From: Proteiniclasticum aestuarii
GTDB lineage: Bacteria > Bacillota > Clostridia > Clostridiales > Clostridiaceae
Length of the DNA: 64,000 nucleotides
Direction of reading: 5' to 3'
NCBI RefSeq assembly: GCF_017368455.1
Contig: NZ_JAFNJU010000002.1
Span: 293,177 to 357,176, forward strand
The position numbers and the translations under genes are program-made. Below, piece by piece: positions 31,915 to 40,955 of this stretch (within the stretch, counting starts at the first letter, position 1; every line of letters begins with the position of its first letter). The notes below the pieces were generated by a model. It was not told the DNA's origin and searched no databases. It saw only the letters and a list, made by a program, of their open reading frames with translations.

Positions 31915-33846
31915 ATGATTGCATTATCAACCAACAACGTGAAATTAAGCTATGGCATTGATGTGATTCTAAAATCCATCAGTCTGAGTATAAACGAGGG
32001 AGACAAGGTGGCACTCATCGGCGCCAACGGAGCCGGCAAGTCCAGCCTGTTCAAGATCCTCACAAAAGAGATCCGGGAATATGAGGGAGAAGTCTTCATC
32101 GACAAATCCAAGACCCTGGGCTATCTTTCTCAGAACATCAATCTGGAATTAGACAAGACCATCCACGAAGAAGCCCTTTCCGTTTTCTCTCCTCTGATGG
32201 ATATGGAAGAGAAGATGCTGCTTCTGGAAGAGGAAATGAAGAAGCCTTATGATGAAAACCATCATGCAGAGCATGAAGCCGCCATCACTGACTATGTGAG
32301 ACTCCAGGAGAGATATGATCTTCATGGCGGTCATACCTATCGCGGTGAAGTCCATAAGGTGCTGAGAGGTCTCGGCTTTGAGGAAGAAGAATTCCAAAAG
32401 AAAGTGGAGATTCTTTCCGGCGGCCAGAAAACGAGAGTGGCCCTGGCCAAGCTTCTTTTGTCGAGCCCGGATATCATCCTTCTGGATGAACCCACAAACC
32501 ATCTGGACCTTGCGGCCATCGAATGGCTGGAGGAATATCTGAAAGCCTATAAGGGAACCCTGCTCATCATTTCCCATGACCGTTACTTCCTGGATTCCAT
32601 CACCGACCATACTTTTGAAATGATCAACGGTGAAATCTACACCTACAATGCCCCCTACTCCAGATTTCTGGAGCTGAAGGAGAAGGATTATGAAATCAAG
32701 CTGAAGGCCTACAGGCATCAGCAGGAGGAAATCAAACGTCAGGAGAAGATCATCGAGAAGTATCGTTCCTTCAACAGAGAGAAAAGCATCAAAGCGGCGG
32801 AATCCCGCCAGAAGATGCTGGATAAGATCGAAAGACTGGATGCGCCGCCAAAAGCGCACAGTCCCTATAAGATCGCCTTCGACAACGAAGTGGAAAGCGG
32901 GACCGATGTCCTCATTGTGGAAAACCTGGAGAAATCCTTTGATGAGACGAAACTCTTCTCGGGTCTCTCCTTCCATATCCGTAAAGGAGAGCGGATCGCC
33001 CTCATCGGAGAAAACGGTCGCGGAAAGACCACCCTCTTCAAGATGATTCTAAACCGCATCAGACCGGACAAAGGAGACATCACCCTGGGCAGGAACGTGA
33101 CCCTGGGCTATTATGACCAGGAGCAGAGCGACCTCCATATGGAGAAGAACGTCTTTTCCGAGATTCACGATGACTTCCCCTATCTCACGGAAACGGAAAC
33201 CAGAACCTATCTGGGGAGCTTTCTTTTCCGGGGAGACGATGTGTTCAAGTCCATCGAGAACCTCTCTGGAGGAGAACGCTGCCGGGTGAATCTACTGAAG
33301 CTCATGCTGAAGAAATCCAATTTCCTTATTCTCGACGAACCCACAAACCATCTGGATATTCCGTCCAGAGAGGCTCTGGAGGATGCGCTCCTGGACTATG
33401 ACGGTACCATCTTCGTCATCTCCCATGACCGTTACTTCCTCAATAAAGTGGTGAAGAACATCTTTGAGCTGAAGGAAGACGGCATCGAAAAGTATCTGGG
33501 GAACTACACCTACTACATCGAAAAGAAAAACAATCCCAACCGCTTCCAGGGCCTGGAAGAAGCGCCTGAAAGAAACAAGACCCGGGCGCAGGAGGAGAAG
33601 AAAAAGAAAAAAGGCAGAGAAAAAGACGAGCGTGCCAGAAAGAAATACTTCAAGGACCTGGAGGAACGCATCGGAAGACTGGAAGAGGAAAAAACGGATC
33701 TCACCACCTCCCTCACCACGGAAGAGGTCTTTTCCGACATCAGAAAGTCCATGGAGATTTCCGAGAGAATCGCAGCACACGAGAAGACGCTGGAAGCCCT
33801 CTATGAGGAATGGGAGATGCTGCTCCTTGAAAGTGAAGAGTCCTGA
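31915..33846 (+). CDS. ABC-F family ATPase (translation factor)
   Basis: 643 residues, soluble, no membrane domain. Two ABC cassettes: Walker A GANGAGKSS and GENGRGKTT, signatures LSGGQKTRVALAK and LSGGERCRVNLLK, Walker B LLDEPTNHLD twice. The linker (about 245-320, KEKDYEIKLKAYRHQQEEIK) is helical, and a C-terminal Lys/Glu-rich coiled coil (about 540-640) follows. These features place it with ribosome-binding ABC-F proteins such as YdiF, YfmR or Uup. Whether it is housekeeping or gives antibiotic resistance cannot be told. Monocistronic. Confidence 0.9.
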   Translation: MIALSTNNVKLSYGIDVILKSISLSINEGDKVALIGANGAGKSSLFKILTKEIREYEGEVFIDKSKTLGYLSQNINLELDKTIHEEALSVFSPLMDMEEKMLLLEEEMKKPYDENHHAEHEAAITDYVRLQERYDLHGGHTYRGEVHKVLRGLGFEEEEFQKKVEILSGGQKTRVALAKLLLSSPDIILLDEPTNHLDLAAIEWLEEYLKAYKGTLLIISHDRYFLDSITDHTFEMINGEIYTYNAPYSRFLELKEKDYEIKLKAYRHQQEEIKRQEKIIEKYRSFNREKSIKAAESRQKMLDKIERLDAPPKAHSPYKIAFDNEVESGTDVLIVENLEKSFDETKLFSGLSFHIRKGERIALIGENGRGKTTLFKMILNRIRPDKGDITLGRNVTLGYYDQEQSDLHMEKNVFSEIHDDFPYLTETETRTYLGSFLFRGDDVFKSIENLSGGERCRVNLLKLMLKKSNFLILDEPTNHLDIPSREALEDALLDYDGTIFVISHDRYFLNKVVKNIFELKEDGIEKYLGNYTYYIEKKNNPNRFQGLEEAPERNKTRAQEEKKKKKGREKDERARKKYFKDLEERIGRLEEEKTDLTTSLTTEEVFSDIRKSMEISERIAAHEKTLEALYEEWEMLLLESEES

Positions 33847-33890
33847 CCGCAAAGAGTATCACAGAAACATATAACCTGTTCTATCCTATA

Positions 33891-33920
33891 GACGCCACCG
33901 CAAGGAGGCGTCTTTTCTTT
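33891..33920 (+). terminator. Terminator of the ABC-F gene
   Basis: GACGCC/GGCGTC arms, then TTTTCTTTTC. Confidence 0.85.
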
Positions 33921-33954
33921 TCAGTTTTCCTCACAGAAAAAATTTCGTTTTTCC

Positions 33955-34010
33955 TTGACATCTTCTTCTCAGGTATGTATTATTGTATTAATCACTTAGT
34001 ACAATAATAC
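33955..34010 (+). promoter_or_regulatory. Promoter and YtrA-type operator
   Basis: TTGACA (33955-33960), 17-bp spacer, TATTAT (33978-33983). A perfect 11-bp inverted repeat GTATTATTGTA...TACAATAATAC (33977-33987 and 34000-34010, 12-nt spacer) overlaps the -10. GntR/YtrA repressors bind this kind of site; autoregulation of the operon is expected. Confidence 0.75.
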
Positions 34011-34028
34011 AAAAAAGGAGGACTTTCT

Positions 34029-34400
34029 GTGCCATGGAATTTTGACAACAGCATCCCCATCTATCTTCAGATCATCCAGGAGATGAAAAGAAGAATCATC
34101 CGAAAAGAACTCATCCCAGGCGAAAGGCTGGCCTCGGTCAGAGACCTGGCCAAGGAAGCAGGCGTCAATCCCAACACCATGCAGAAGGCGCTGTCTGAGC
34201 TGGAGGCGGAAGGGCTTCTGGAAACGGAGCGCACCACCGGCAGGTTCATAACCAGCGACCAGAATCTCATCGCATCCCTTCGGGAAGCCTATCTCAAAGA
34301 AAGACTGCAGCCATTTCTTGCGGAGCTTCAGTCTTTAGGACTTTCCGAAGAGGAACTCACGACGCTCATCCGATCACAGTACAAGGAGGCAACAAAATGA
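34029..34400 (+). CDS. GntR/YtrA-family repressor
   Basis: 123 residues. Winged helix at residues 5-75 with PIYLQIIQEMKRRIIRKELI, ERLASVRDLAKEAGVNPNTM and ALSELEAEGLLETERTTGRF, then a short helical C-terminus. This small YtrA layout typically controls an ABC transporter encoded behind it. GTG start with GGAGG at 7 nt. Its TGA overlaps the ABC ATPase ATG as ATGA. Effector unknown. Confidence 0.93.
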   Translation: MPWNFDNSIPIYLQIIQEMKRRIIRKELIPGERLASVRDLAKEAGVNPNTMQKALSELEAEGLLETERTTGRFITSDQNLIASLREAYLKERLQPFLAELQSLGLSEEELTTLIRSQYKEATK

Positions 34401-35098
34401 CCCAGTCCATCATAGAATTTCAGAATCTAAGTAAGACCTTCGGTAAAACGAAGGCCGTGGACAATCTGTCCCTGTCCATCGCACCCGGAAAGATCATCGG
34501 ACTTCTCGGCCCCAACGGCAGTGGAAAGTCCACACTGTTCAAGCTGATCAACGGTCTTCTTGAACCCACCAAGGGACAGGTCCTCATCGAAGGGAAAGCG
34601 CCCTCCATCGAGTCCAAGAAGATCATATCCTATCTGCCGGAAAGAACCTATCTCAACGACTGGATGAAGATCCGAGACATCCTTAATTTCTTCCATGATT
34701 TCTACGAGGACTTCGATCTTGCCAAAGCAAAAGACATGCTGAAGGTCCTTGGTCTTGATGAGCATCATGCGCTGAAGACCTTATCCAAGGGAAACAAGGA
34801 GAAGGTGCAGCTGATTCTGGTCATGTCCAGAAAAGCCAAAGTCTATCTTCTGGATGAACCCATCGGCGGTGTGGACCCGGCAGCCAGAGACTTCATTCTG
34901 GAGACCATCTTAAGCAACTATCAGGAAGATGCCACCATGATCATCTCCACGCATCTGATCAGTGACATCGAAAAGGTCTTTGATGAAGTGATTCTGCTGC
35001 AAAGCGGCAGTGTATACGATTATGACAGCGTGGATTCCATCCGGGAGAAAACCGGAAAATCCGTAGATGAACTGTTCAGGGAGGTGTTCAAATGCTAA
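34397..35098 (+). CDS. ABC transporter ATPase (YtrB-like)
   Basis: 233 residues. Walker A GPNGSGKSTLFKLINGL, signature region LSKGNKEKVQLIL (note Lys instead of Gly in the usual LSGGQ), Walker B YLLDEPIGGVDP, H-loop ISTHLI. The LSKGNKEK form is common in CcmA/YtrB-type ATPases. Overlaps the permease gene by 7 bp. It and the permease probably form an exporter for an antibiotic, peptide or lipid-linked cell-wall precursor; not decidable. Confidence 0.92.
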   Translation: MTQSIIEFQNLSKTFGKTKAVDNLSLSIAPGKIIGLLGPNGSGKSTLFKLINGLLEPTKGQVLIEGKAPSIESKKIISYLPERTYLNDWMKIRDILNFFHDFYEDFDLAKAKDMLKVLGLDEHHALKTLSKGNKEKVQLILVMSRKAKVYLLDEPIGGVDPAARDFILETILSNYQEDATMIISTHLISDIEKVFDEVILLQSGSVYDYDSVDSIREKTGKSVDELFREVFKC

Positions 35099-35889
35099 GC
35101 AAACTGATGAAATACGAGCTGCGCGCCACAGCACGCTATTTTCTTCCCATATACGGCGCAATCATAGTATTTTCCATGCTCATCGGTATCCGAGGAGTGA
35201 ATGACACCTACAGGAATATCCTCAGTGTCATTCTCCCAATGGCCCTTGGACTCAGTTTCATGGGACTGGGCGTCATGACGCTGATCATGGTGGTCAAGAG
35301 ATTCGACAGCAACCTGCTTGGAGACGAAGGATACCTTATGTTCACCCTTCCGGTGAAATCCCAAAGCATCATCCTCTCCAAGCTCCTCACTTCGATGATC
35401 TGGATTCTTTCAAGCGCTCTGGTCTTCTTCCTTTCCATGGGAATCATCACCTGGAAAGAGTTTAACCTCAGAGAAATCCTTGAAGAGCTTTCGAATCTTC
35501 AGCTGGATCCCTACTTCTTGGTGGTTTTCGTCCTTGTGATTCTCATGAGTATCATCCAGTTCCTGCTTCAGGTCTATGCCTCCCTAGGTATCGCTCAGGC
35601 CTACAGCATCAGCAAAAGCCGCATTCTGGGTGGAACACTCATCTTCATCCTGTTCTCCATCGTGATCAATATGGTGGAAACCCTGGCCGCCGCAGGATTC
35701 ACTTTCCTCTTTGGAGACAGTCAGTGGTTTCATGACCTGGTCCAAAGGGCTGAGTCTAATGACTTTATCACAGTATTCTCCACCATCCAGCTGTTCTTCA
35801 CCATTTTGCTGGGATATCTCATCCTGAAGAATATTCTTTTCTACTTCCTGACGAAGTATCATCTGCAGAAGAAACTGAACCTGGAATAA
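35092..35889 (+). CDS. ABC transporter permease
   Basis: 265 residues, six predicted transmembrane helices (about 17-36, 48-70, 96-118, 140-162, 175-200, 232-252), ABC-2-like. Ribosome site GGGAGGTG lies inside the ATPase gene, whose end overlaps this start. It is the partner of the ATPase and the third gene of the GntR unit. Bidirectional terminator follows at 35890. Confidence 0.85.
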   Translation: MLSKLMKYELRATARYFLPIYGAIIVFSMLIGIRGVNDTYRNILSVILPMALGLSFMGLGVMTLIMVVKRFDSNLLGDEGYLMFTLPVKSQSIILSKLLTSMIWILSSALVFFLSMGIITWKEFNLREILEELSNLQLDPYFLVVFVLVILMSIIQFLLQVYASLGIAQAYSISKSRILGGTLIFILFSIVINMVETLAAAGFTFLFGDSQWFHDLVQRAESNDFITVFSTIQLFFTILLGYLILKNILFYFLTKYHLQKKLNLE

Positions 35890-35942
35890 GACAAGAAAAA
35901 ACCCTGCACTCCCCCGTGGAGCTGCAGGATTTTTTTCTTGTC
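35890..35942. terminator. Bidirectional terminator
   Basis: Long nearly perfect stem with outer GACAAGAAAAAA/TTTTTTTCTTGTC and inner CCTGCA/TGCAGG arms between the permease gene and the convergent gene at 36006. Confidence 0.93.
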
Positions 35943-36005
35943 ATCCATATTTCGTTTTCCGATCTGCCTGTCTTTCCCAGTGAGCATTCTGCATCATCTG
36001 TCTTT

Positions 36006-36467
36006 TTATTTTGCATGCTTTCGCATCAGAGCATCATCCGCGAGAATGGTCTCCCATTCCGCTGCAGGATCTGATACGGATCTCACCAGCAGAATGCCCG
36101 TCAGGATGCCCAGAATACTGCGGATGCCTTCCAGGTTCAGAAGGGAGAAGAAGGAAGTGCTTTCCGCAACGGATAGACTCAGACGCACAGGCAGGAGAAG
36201 AAGAATCAGAAGCACAATGGCGAAAGCCAGAAGAATCGGCTGAAACGCCACTCCTTTTCTGAGAACAGCCATCACCTTCCTGAATTCAATGAGCATTCCG
36301 AATAGAATCAGCAGAAAGAGCTCTGCGGTCCTCAGCAGATAGAATCTCTGAACTTCACTGTAGAGAATGCTCTCCTTCATCGGTGCGCTTAGAAGCGACA
36401 GCAGATAGAGAATAACTAGTCCTGTCAGAAGTACCGGCAGTATCATCCGAATCGCATTTTTCCTCAT
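36006..36467 (-). CDS. Small membrane protein of unknown function
   Basis: 153 residues, four predicted transmembrane helices (about 8-28, 48-66, 75-95, 115-132) and a charged C-terminus (DPAAEWETILADDALMRKHAK, abbreviated here to its last residues DDALMRKHAK). AAAAGGAGACGTT precedes ATG. I do not recognise the family. It converges with the ABC permease and is divergent from the flavodiiron gene. Confidence 0.7.
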   Translation of the reverse strand: MRKNAIRMILPVLLTGLVILYLLSLLSAPMKESILYSEVQRFYLLRTAELFLLILFGMLIEFRKVMAVLRKGVAFQPILLAFAIVLLILLLLPVRLSLSVAESTSFFSLLNLEGIRSILGILTGILLVRSVSDPAAEWETILADDALMRKHAK

Positions 36468-36587
36468 AACGTCTCCTTTTCAGCAGAAGTGATATACATC
36501 AATATATTCTAAAACAGTATATTTATAATTATTTTACTATATGCTTCGTCCATCTGCAAATGGAGAATTCCGGAAAAGATCGGACAA

Positions 36588-36605
36588 ATTTGACCTGGGT
36601 CAAAT
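36588..36605. promoter_or_regulatory. HcpR-like operator
   Basis: ATTTGACCTGGGTCAAAT, a perfect 18-bp palindrome matching the HcpR-type TTTGACCnnGGTCAAA consensus of Clostridia. Its centre (36596.5) is 41.5 bp from a start point expected 7 nt after the TATTCT at 36626-36631, the spacing of a class II CRP/FNR activator. Confidence 0.7.
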
Positions 36606-36625
36606 CTTTCTCTCCTCCAGAGGAG

Positions 36626-36631
36626 TATTCT
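36626..36631 (+). promoter_or_regulatory. Predicted -10 of the flavodiiron operon
   Basis: TATTCT, with no recognisable -35, which fits activator dependence on the palindrome at 36588-36605. Confidence 0.5.
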
Positions 36632-36678
36632 TAGGTCATAGCATACAACACTTTTGATCACACAGGAGGAAAACATAA

Positions 36679-37902
36679 ATGAGAGAAATTGCAGATAAAG
36701 TATACTGGGCCGGTAAAGTGGATGACAGAAAGGTTCCCTTCCACAGACTGATTCTGGAAAAAGGAACCAGCTACAACGCCTACCTCATCAAAGATGAGAA
36801 GACAGCCCTCATCGACACCGTGGACATGCTCTACGGAAAAGAGTTTGTGGACAGCTTAGGCAGCGAGATGGATCTTCTGGCTCTGGACTACATCATCGTG
36901 AACCATACAGAACCAGACCACTCCGGTGCACTGGGTGCACTGGCAAGAAAGGCGAAGAACGCTAGGATCGTCTGCACCGCCTACGCTGTCTATGAGCTCA
37001 TGGAGATGTACAAGATCGACAAGGAACGATTCCTGGTGGTACGAACAGGAGATGAAATCAGCCTCGGTGAAAAGACCCTGGTCTTCCATGAAACACCCTT
37101 CCTGCATACGGAGGAAACCATGGTGACCTATCTCAAGGAAGAGAAGATCCTCTTCCCCTGCGACATCTTCTCCACCCACGTGGCGGATAATGATGCCCTC
37201 AGCGTATCCGAGCTGGAAGACGCCGATTCCATCCTGGAGGATTTCAAAGTCTACTACAAGCTCATCATGGATCCACACAGAAGATATGTGCTGCCCATGA
37301 TCGATGTGGTGAAGAAGCTGGACATCGAAATGATCGCCCCTTCCCATGGCTACATCCTGGATCAGAATGTGGAGAAGTACATCGGCATCTATGAAGAGAA
37401 CGCACTGGAGTCCAAGGAGAACGTGAAGGCACTGATTCTCTTCAACACCATGAGCGGAAACACCAAGAAGATGGCCAGAATGCTGGAAAACGAGCTTCTG
37501 GAACATGGCTTCGAGGTGGAAAGCACCAACACGGAGAAGGCGGAACTGGAAGAGGTTCTGACGAAGATCCAATATGCCGATGGCGTGCTCTTCGGTACAT
37601 CCACCAAATATGCCGATATCCCAGGCAATTTGGAAGCGATCTTAAAGGAACTCAAGGAACTGGAAGTGGAAGGAAAACCCGCAGCTGCCTTCGGCTCCTA
37701 CGGCTGGTCCGGAGAAGCGGTGGAAGTGGTTCAGGATTACCTCACCGGTGCAGGCATGAAGGCACTGAGATCCTCCGACGTCATCAAATCCACTGGAATG
37801 TCCAATGTCGAATTCCCGCTGAGAGTAAGGTTCAATCCTGAAAACAGCACAAAGGAAATCAAACTTGCAGCCTCTGTATTTGCAGACGCCATCAGATTTT
37901 AG
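36679..37902 (+). CDS. Flavodiiron protein (FprA-type A flavoprotein)
   Basis: 407 residues. N-terminal metallo-beta-lactamase-like diiron domain with HTEPDHSG (HxExDH), HTEETMVTY, FPCDIFSTHVADN (Asp bridge and His) and SHGYI; C-terminal flavodoxin domain with LFNTMSGNTKKMARML (FMN phosphate loop) and GSYGWSGEAV. Reduces NO to N2O or O2 to water using electrons from rubredoxin or NADH oxidoreductases. Followed after 11 bp by the ScdA-type gene, with the HcpR-like site upstream. AGGAGGAAAACATAA ribosome site. Confidence 0.95.
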   Translation: MREIADKVYWAGKVDDRKVPFHRLILEKGTSYNAYLIKDEKTALIDTVDMLYGKEFVDSLGSEMDLLALDYIIVNHTEPDHSGALGALARKAKNARIVCTAYAVYELMEMYKIDKERFLVVRTGDEISLGEKTLVFHETPFLHTEETMVTYLKEEKILFPCDIFSTHVADNDALSVSELEDADSILEDFKVYYKLIMDPHRRYVLPMIDVVKKLDIEMIAPSHGYILDQNVEKYIGIYEENALESKENVKALILFNTMSGNTKKMARMLENELLEHGFEVESTNTEKAELEEVLTKIQYADGVLFGTSTKYADIPGNLEAILKELKELEVEGKPAAAFGSYGWSGEAVEVVQDYLTGAGMKALRSSDVIKSTGMSNVEFPLRVRFNPENSTKEIKLAASVFADAIRF

Positions 37903-37913
37903 GAGGAATACCC

Positions 37914-38582
37914 ATGAACCTGCTTGAACATAGCATCAATACCCTGGTGAAGGAAGACATCCGCATGGCAAGCTTCTTTCAGAATGAAAAGATCGATTTC
38001 TGCTGCAACGGCCACAGAAATCTGGGAGAAGTACTCAAGGAAAAAGGAGTCGATGAGAAACGATTTATGAATGATTTGAAGGAATACAAGGAGTCTCTGG
38101 ACGGAAACGGTGAGAAGGTGAACTTCTATAATCAGATGGACAATGAAGAGCTCATAGGATATATCCGCTCCACCCATCACACCTACACAAGAAGTGTGCT
38201 GAAGGAGCTGGACCAGTATGTGGCTGCCATCGTAAAGGCTCACTACAGACACGACAAACCGCTCCTTCTGGCCATCAATAGCCTTTATGGAAAGCTGCGC
38301 GTGGAGCTCCATGAGCACCTCATCAAAGAAGAAGTGGACCTCTTCCCGCTGATCATGGACGGACGTTTTGATGAAGCGAAGAAAGAGATTGAAGTCACGG
38401 AAGATGAGCATGATGCTGCGGGGAATCTGCTGGCTGAACTCAGGAAGGTCACCAATGACTATACCCTTCCATCCTGGGCATGCACCACATTCAGTGCCAC
38501 CTATCATAATCTCCAGGAACTGGAGAGTGACCTCTTCAGGCACATCTTCCTGGAAAATTCCATACTGTTCGAAAGATTCTAG
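37914..38582 (+). CDS. ScdA/YtfE-type iron-sulfur cluster repair protein (RIC)
   Basis: 222 residues. N-terminal DUF542/ScdA_N domain with FCCNGHRNLGEVLKEKG (residues 26-42, the conserved Cys-Cys-x-G) and a hemerythrin-like helical bundle with His and Glu ligands (RSTHHTYTR, AHYRHDKP, LHEHLIKEEVDLFP, EDEHDAAG, SATYHNLQELESDLFRHIFLENS). RIC proteins hold a diiron site and repair Fe-S clusters damaged by NO or oxidants. AGGAGGAATACCC ribosome site. Co-transcribed with the flavodiiron gene, so a NO/O2 stress unit is the clear reading. Confidence 0.93.
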   Translation: MNLLEHSINTLVKEDIRMASFFQNEKIDFCCNGHRNLGEVLKEKGVDEKRFMNDLKEYKESLDGNGEKVNFYNQMDNEELIGYIRSTHHTYTRSVLKELDQYVAAIVKAHYRHDKPLLLAINSLYGKLRVELHEHLIKEEVDLFPLIMDGRFDEAKKEIEVTEDEHDAAGNLLAELRKVTNDYTLPSWACTTFSATYHNLQELESDLFRHIFLENSILFERF

Positions 38583-38629
38583 TCGTCTCTACTAAGGCAG
38601 CTGCAAATATAAAATAGAACACCCCTTTG

Positions 38630-38666
38630 AAAAGGCAAAGCACTCACCCCTGTGCTTTGCCTTTTC
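38630..38666 (+). terminator. Terminator of the NO-defence operon
   Basis: Fourteen-bp perfect arms AAAAGGCAAAGCAC and GTGCTTTGCCTTTT around an 8-nt loop. Confidence 0.9.
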
Positions 38667-38728
38667 CATTTAGTAAGGAGATTATGGTATAATCAGAAGT
38701 CCAAACAGCAGCATTTCTGGAGGTCATT

Positions 38729-39379
38729 ATGAAAAGAACATGCAGCATCTGCAATAATGAGACCTGGAGCTTCCATCATGATATTTTTCATGTGGACTAC
38801 TTTGTATGTGATCATTGCGCGTTCATCTTCAAGGATCCCGAAGCACTCCTGTCGGAGGAAGATGAACTGAAAATCTATGAAAGTCATGAAAATTCCATTG
38901 AAGACCCCACCTATTTGGCCTATTTCAAAAGGTTTCTCGAGGAGGCTGTCTTCCCTTTCTCCCACTCAGGAAAAAAAGGGCTGGACTTCGGCAGTGGTCC
39001 TTCGCCAGTTCTGTCCATGATCCTTGAAAGAGACTACGGCTACGACATGGATATCTATGATCTCTTCTACGCACCTGAAAAAATCTATGAGGGAAAGTCC
39101 TATGATCTGATCACCTGTACGGAAGTCATCGAACATCTGGAAGATCCTCTGGTACAATTTCAGATTATGAAAGAAGCCTTGAACGAGAACGGCCTTCTGG
39201 CCATCATGACGCAGTTCCACCAGAATGATGTAAAGCACTTCCGGTCCTGGCACTACATGCGTGACCGCTCCCATATTGCCTTCTACAGAAGAAAGACCTT
39301 GGAGAAGATTGCTGAGATCATCGGACTTGAAATGATCTACTGCAATGACAGTAATTATGCGACATTCAGAAGGAAATAA
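38729..39379 (+). CDS. Class I SAM-dependent methyltransferase with N-terminal zinc ribbon
   Basis: 216 residues. Two CxxC pairs (CSIC residues 4-7, CDHC about 28-31) form a zinc ribbon; the Rossmann fold follows with SAM motif LDFGSGPSP, DIYDLFYAP, and CTEVIEHLEDP (motif with catalytic-loop His/Glu), a Methyltransf_23-like family. Acceptor unknown. Extended -10 TGGTATAAT upstream (near 38684-38692). Convergent with the DUF2812 gene. Confidence 0.88.
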   Translation: MKRTCSICNNETWSFHHDIFHVDYFVCDHCAFIFKDPEALLSEEDELKIYESHENSIEDPTYLAYFKRFLEEAVFPFSHSGKKGLDFGSGPSPVLSMILERDYGYDMDIYDLFYAPEKIYEGKSYDLITCTEVIEHLEDPLVQFQIMKEALNENGLLAIMTQFHQNDVKHFRSWHYMRDRSHIAFYRRKTLEKIAEIIGLEMIYCNDSNYATFRRK

Positions 39380-39393
39380 ATAACCCCATGATT

Positions 39394-39438
39394 AAACCGA
39401 GAAGAAGTTCAGATGCCACTGAATCTCTCCTCGGTTTT
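39394..39438. terminator. Bidirectional terminator
   Basis: Arms AAACCGAG/CTCGGTTT with inner TTCAG/CTGAA, then TTTATCC, between convergent genes. Confidence 0.7.
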
Positions 39439-39442
39439 ATCC

Positions 39443-40630
39443 TTATTTTTCCAGAGATACCCTTCTACTGTTTAAGATTTCTGACAGCGTTGAAAGAATC
39501 TCTTCCCGAGTAATATCCTCATCCAGATGATACAGCATACGAATCACAAAATCATCTTTTACAACCACCATCTCACGCTCATTGACAACGTAAACCTCAT
39601 CCATTCCAGATACTGTGATCTTCTCCGGATCGTCCATATTCAGACTGAAATAACCGTTTTCGCTGAAGGCTTCCGCAAGATTTTTTCGAAGCTTCGCATT
39701 TCTCACCTCATATACATCCTGATAGAAGGAAGTGCTGCTGTAGGCAGCATTACTGTACTCCACGACCTTTACGACTTCCCCCCAGATGGTCTTTCTGCGC
39801 TTGTAGGAATCCACCATGTAGTATGGTTTTTCACTGCCATCCGCCTTCTCAATGCCGAAGTCCTCTAAAGTCATATAGGGTCCGTCCATGGCACTGGGGT
39901 CCTTCTCTTTCTGTATGCTTGCAACCTCGAGGAGTCCCATAAGAAGAACCGCTGATACAGAAAAGGCCATAATACGCTTAAACCAAAGCTTCAGTTTCTT
40001 TCCGAAAGGTCTGATTTCTCGAAGAGGAGTCCCCTTTCTGAGCTTTGAAATATAATACTGGCTGCTGTAGATTCCTAAAATGAGTTCACCTATTCCAATG
40101 AACAGTATAAGGTAAAGAACGAGAAAAAGGACTGGAGTATCTGTAAGCATAATATAAAAATTATTGCGTATCATCCGTATAAACTCTGACACGCTCTTTG
40201 CATGGGAACTCGCAAAATTCATGAAAAATATAAACAGCCAAAAAATCAGTGATGTGAAAATAGCCTTTATATCGCTTTTTCTCAGAATCTTTATAGTTTC
40301 AATCTGCTCTAGTGGTTCATAATAGAGCTCCGGTACATCCGCTTCCTTATCCGCAGAAAAAACATGGATGTACTTCTTCCCGCAGACATAGTTCCATCCA
40401 GCATCCTCATAGACCGCCACCTGAAACTCGGAGATTTTTCTATTCTCTTCTTTCTTGTAATCCACTACTTCTACACGATAAAGAAGCTCCTTTGGCTCAT
40501 CCACAAAGAATCTGCTGAGATAATCACCTCTCTTTTCCAGAAACAGCCCATTCCGTGCTTTTTCCTCATAGAATTCTTCAATTTCAGATAGGGAAAATGA
40601 ACTGGGATGAAAATAGTATTTCTTCTTCAT
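39443..40630 (-). CDS. DUF2812 membrane protein
   Basis: 395 residues. N-terminal DUF2812 domain (about 1-110: YFHPSSFSLSEIEEFYEEKA, LEKRGDYLSRFFVDEPKELL, EDAGWNYVCGKKYIHVFSAD) then three or four hydrophobic segments (about 128-147, 170-195, 220-240) and a soluble C-terminal domain (about 250-395). DUF2812 genes commonly follow PadR regulators, as here: its ATG overlaps the PadR stop as ATGA. Function unknown; base composition looks more AT-rich than its neighbours. Confidence 0.85.
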   Translation of the reverse strand: MKKKYYFHPSSFSLSEIEEFYEEKARNGLFLEKRGDYLSRFFVDEPKELLYRVEVVDYKKEENRKISEFQVAVYEDAGWNYVCGKKYIHVFSADKEADVPELYYEPLEQIETIKILRKSDIKAIFTSLIFWLFIFFMNFASSHAKSVSEFIRMIRNNFYIMLTDTPVLFLVLYLILFIGIGELILGIYSSQYYISKLRKGTPLREIRPFGKKLKLWFKRIMAFSVSAVLLMGLLEVASIQKEKDPSAMDGPYMTLEDFGIEKADGSEKPYYMVDSYKRRKTIWGEVVKVVEYSNAAYSSTSFYQDVYEVRNAKLRKNLAEAFSENGYFSLNMDDPEKITVSGMDEVYVVNEREMVVVKDDFVIRMLYHLDEDITREEILSTLSEILNSRRVSLEK

Positions 40631-40932
40631 GTGACATCCTCCAATATTTTTCCGTCGATCACCTGATTCTTCAGACGCTGATATTCTTCTTTCAGCGCTT
40701 CAATCCCCATTGCCGTGATATGATAGGTTTTTTTCCTGCCTTCTTCATCCACCAGTTCGATGAGCCCTTCTTTGTGCATTCGTGTAAGGACGCCGTAGAG
40801 CGTTCCCGGACCAATGAGCAGTCTCCCCCGGGAAAGCTCCTTGATACTTTGCATCATGCCATAGCCATGACTGGGATCAATAAGGGACAACAGTATATAA
40901 AAAGTAGCTTCGGTCATTGGTGTAGTACTCAT
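40627..40932 (-). CDS. PadR-family transcriptional regulator
   Basis: 101 residues. Winged helix with ATFYILLSLIDPSHGYGMMQSI, RGRLLIGPGTLYGVLTRMHKEGL and YHITAMGIEALKEEY: the PadR-like (PF03551) core, with the short C-terminal helix. Start MSTTPMTEATFYILLS follows AGAGG at 6 nt; 28 upstream residues of the open frame have no ribosome site. Its TGA overlaps the DUF2812 ATG. Autorepression through the dyad at 40956-40991 is likely. Confidence 0.92.
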   Translation of the reverse strand: MSTTPMTEATFYILLSLIDPSHGYGMMQSIKELSRGRLLIGPGTLYGVLTRMHKEGLIELVDEEGRKKTYHITAMGIEALKEEYQRLKNQVIDGKILEDVT

Positions 40933-40955
40933 AGAAAACCTCTTTTCACACATAT

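Noticed and set aside
32149..32976. 275-codon open frame antisense to the ABC-F gene
   Set aside because: Shadow of the ABC-F coding frame, low-complexity composition.
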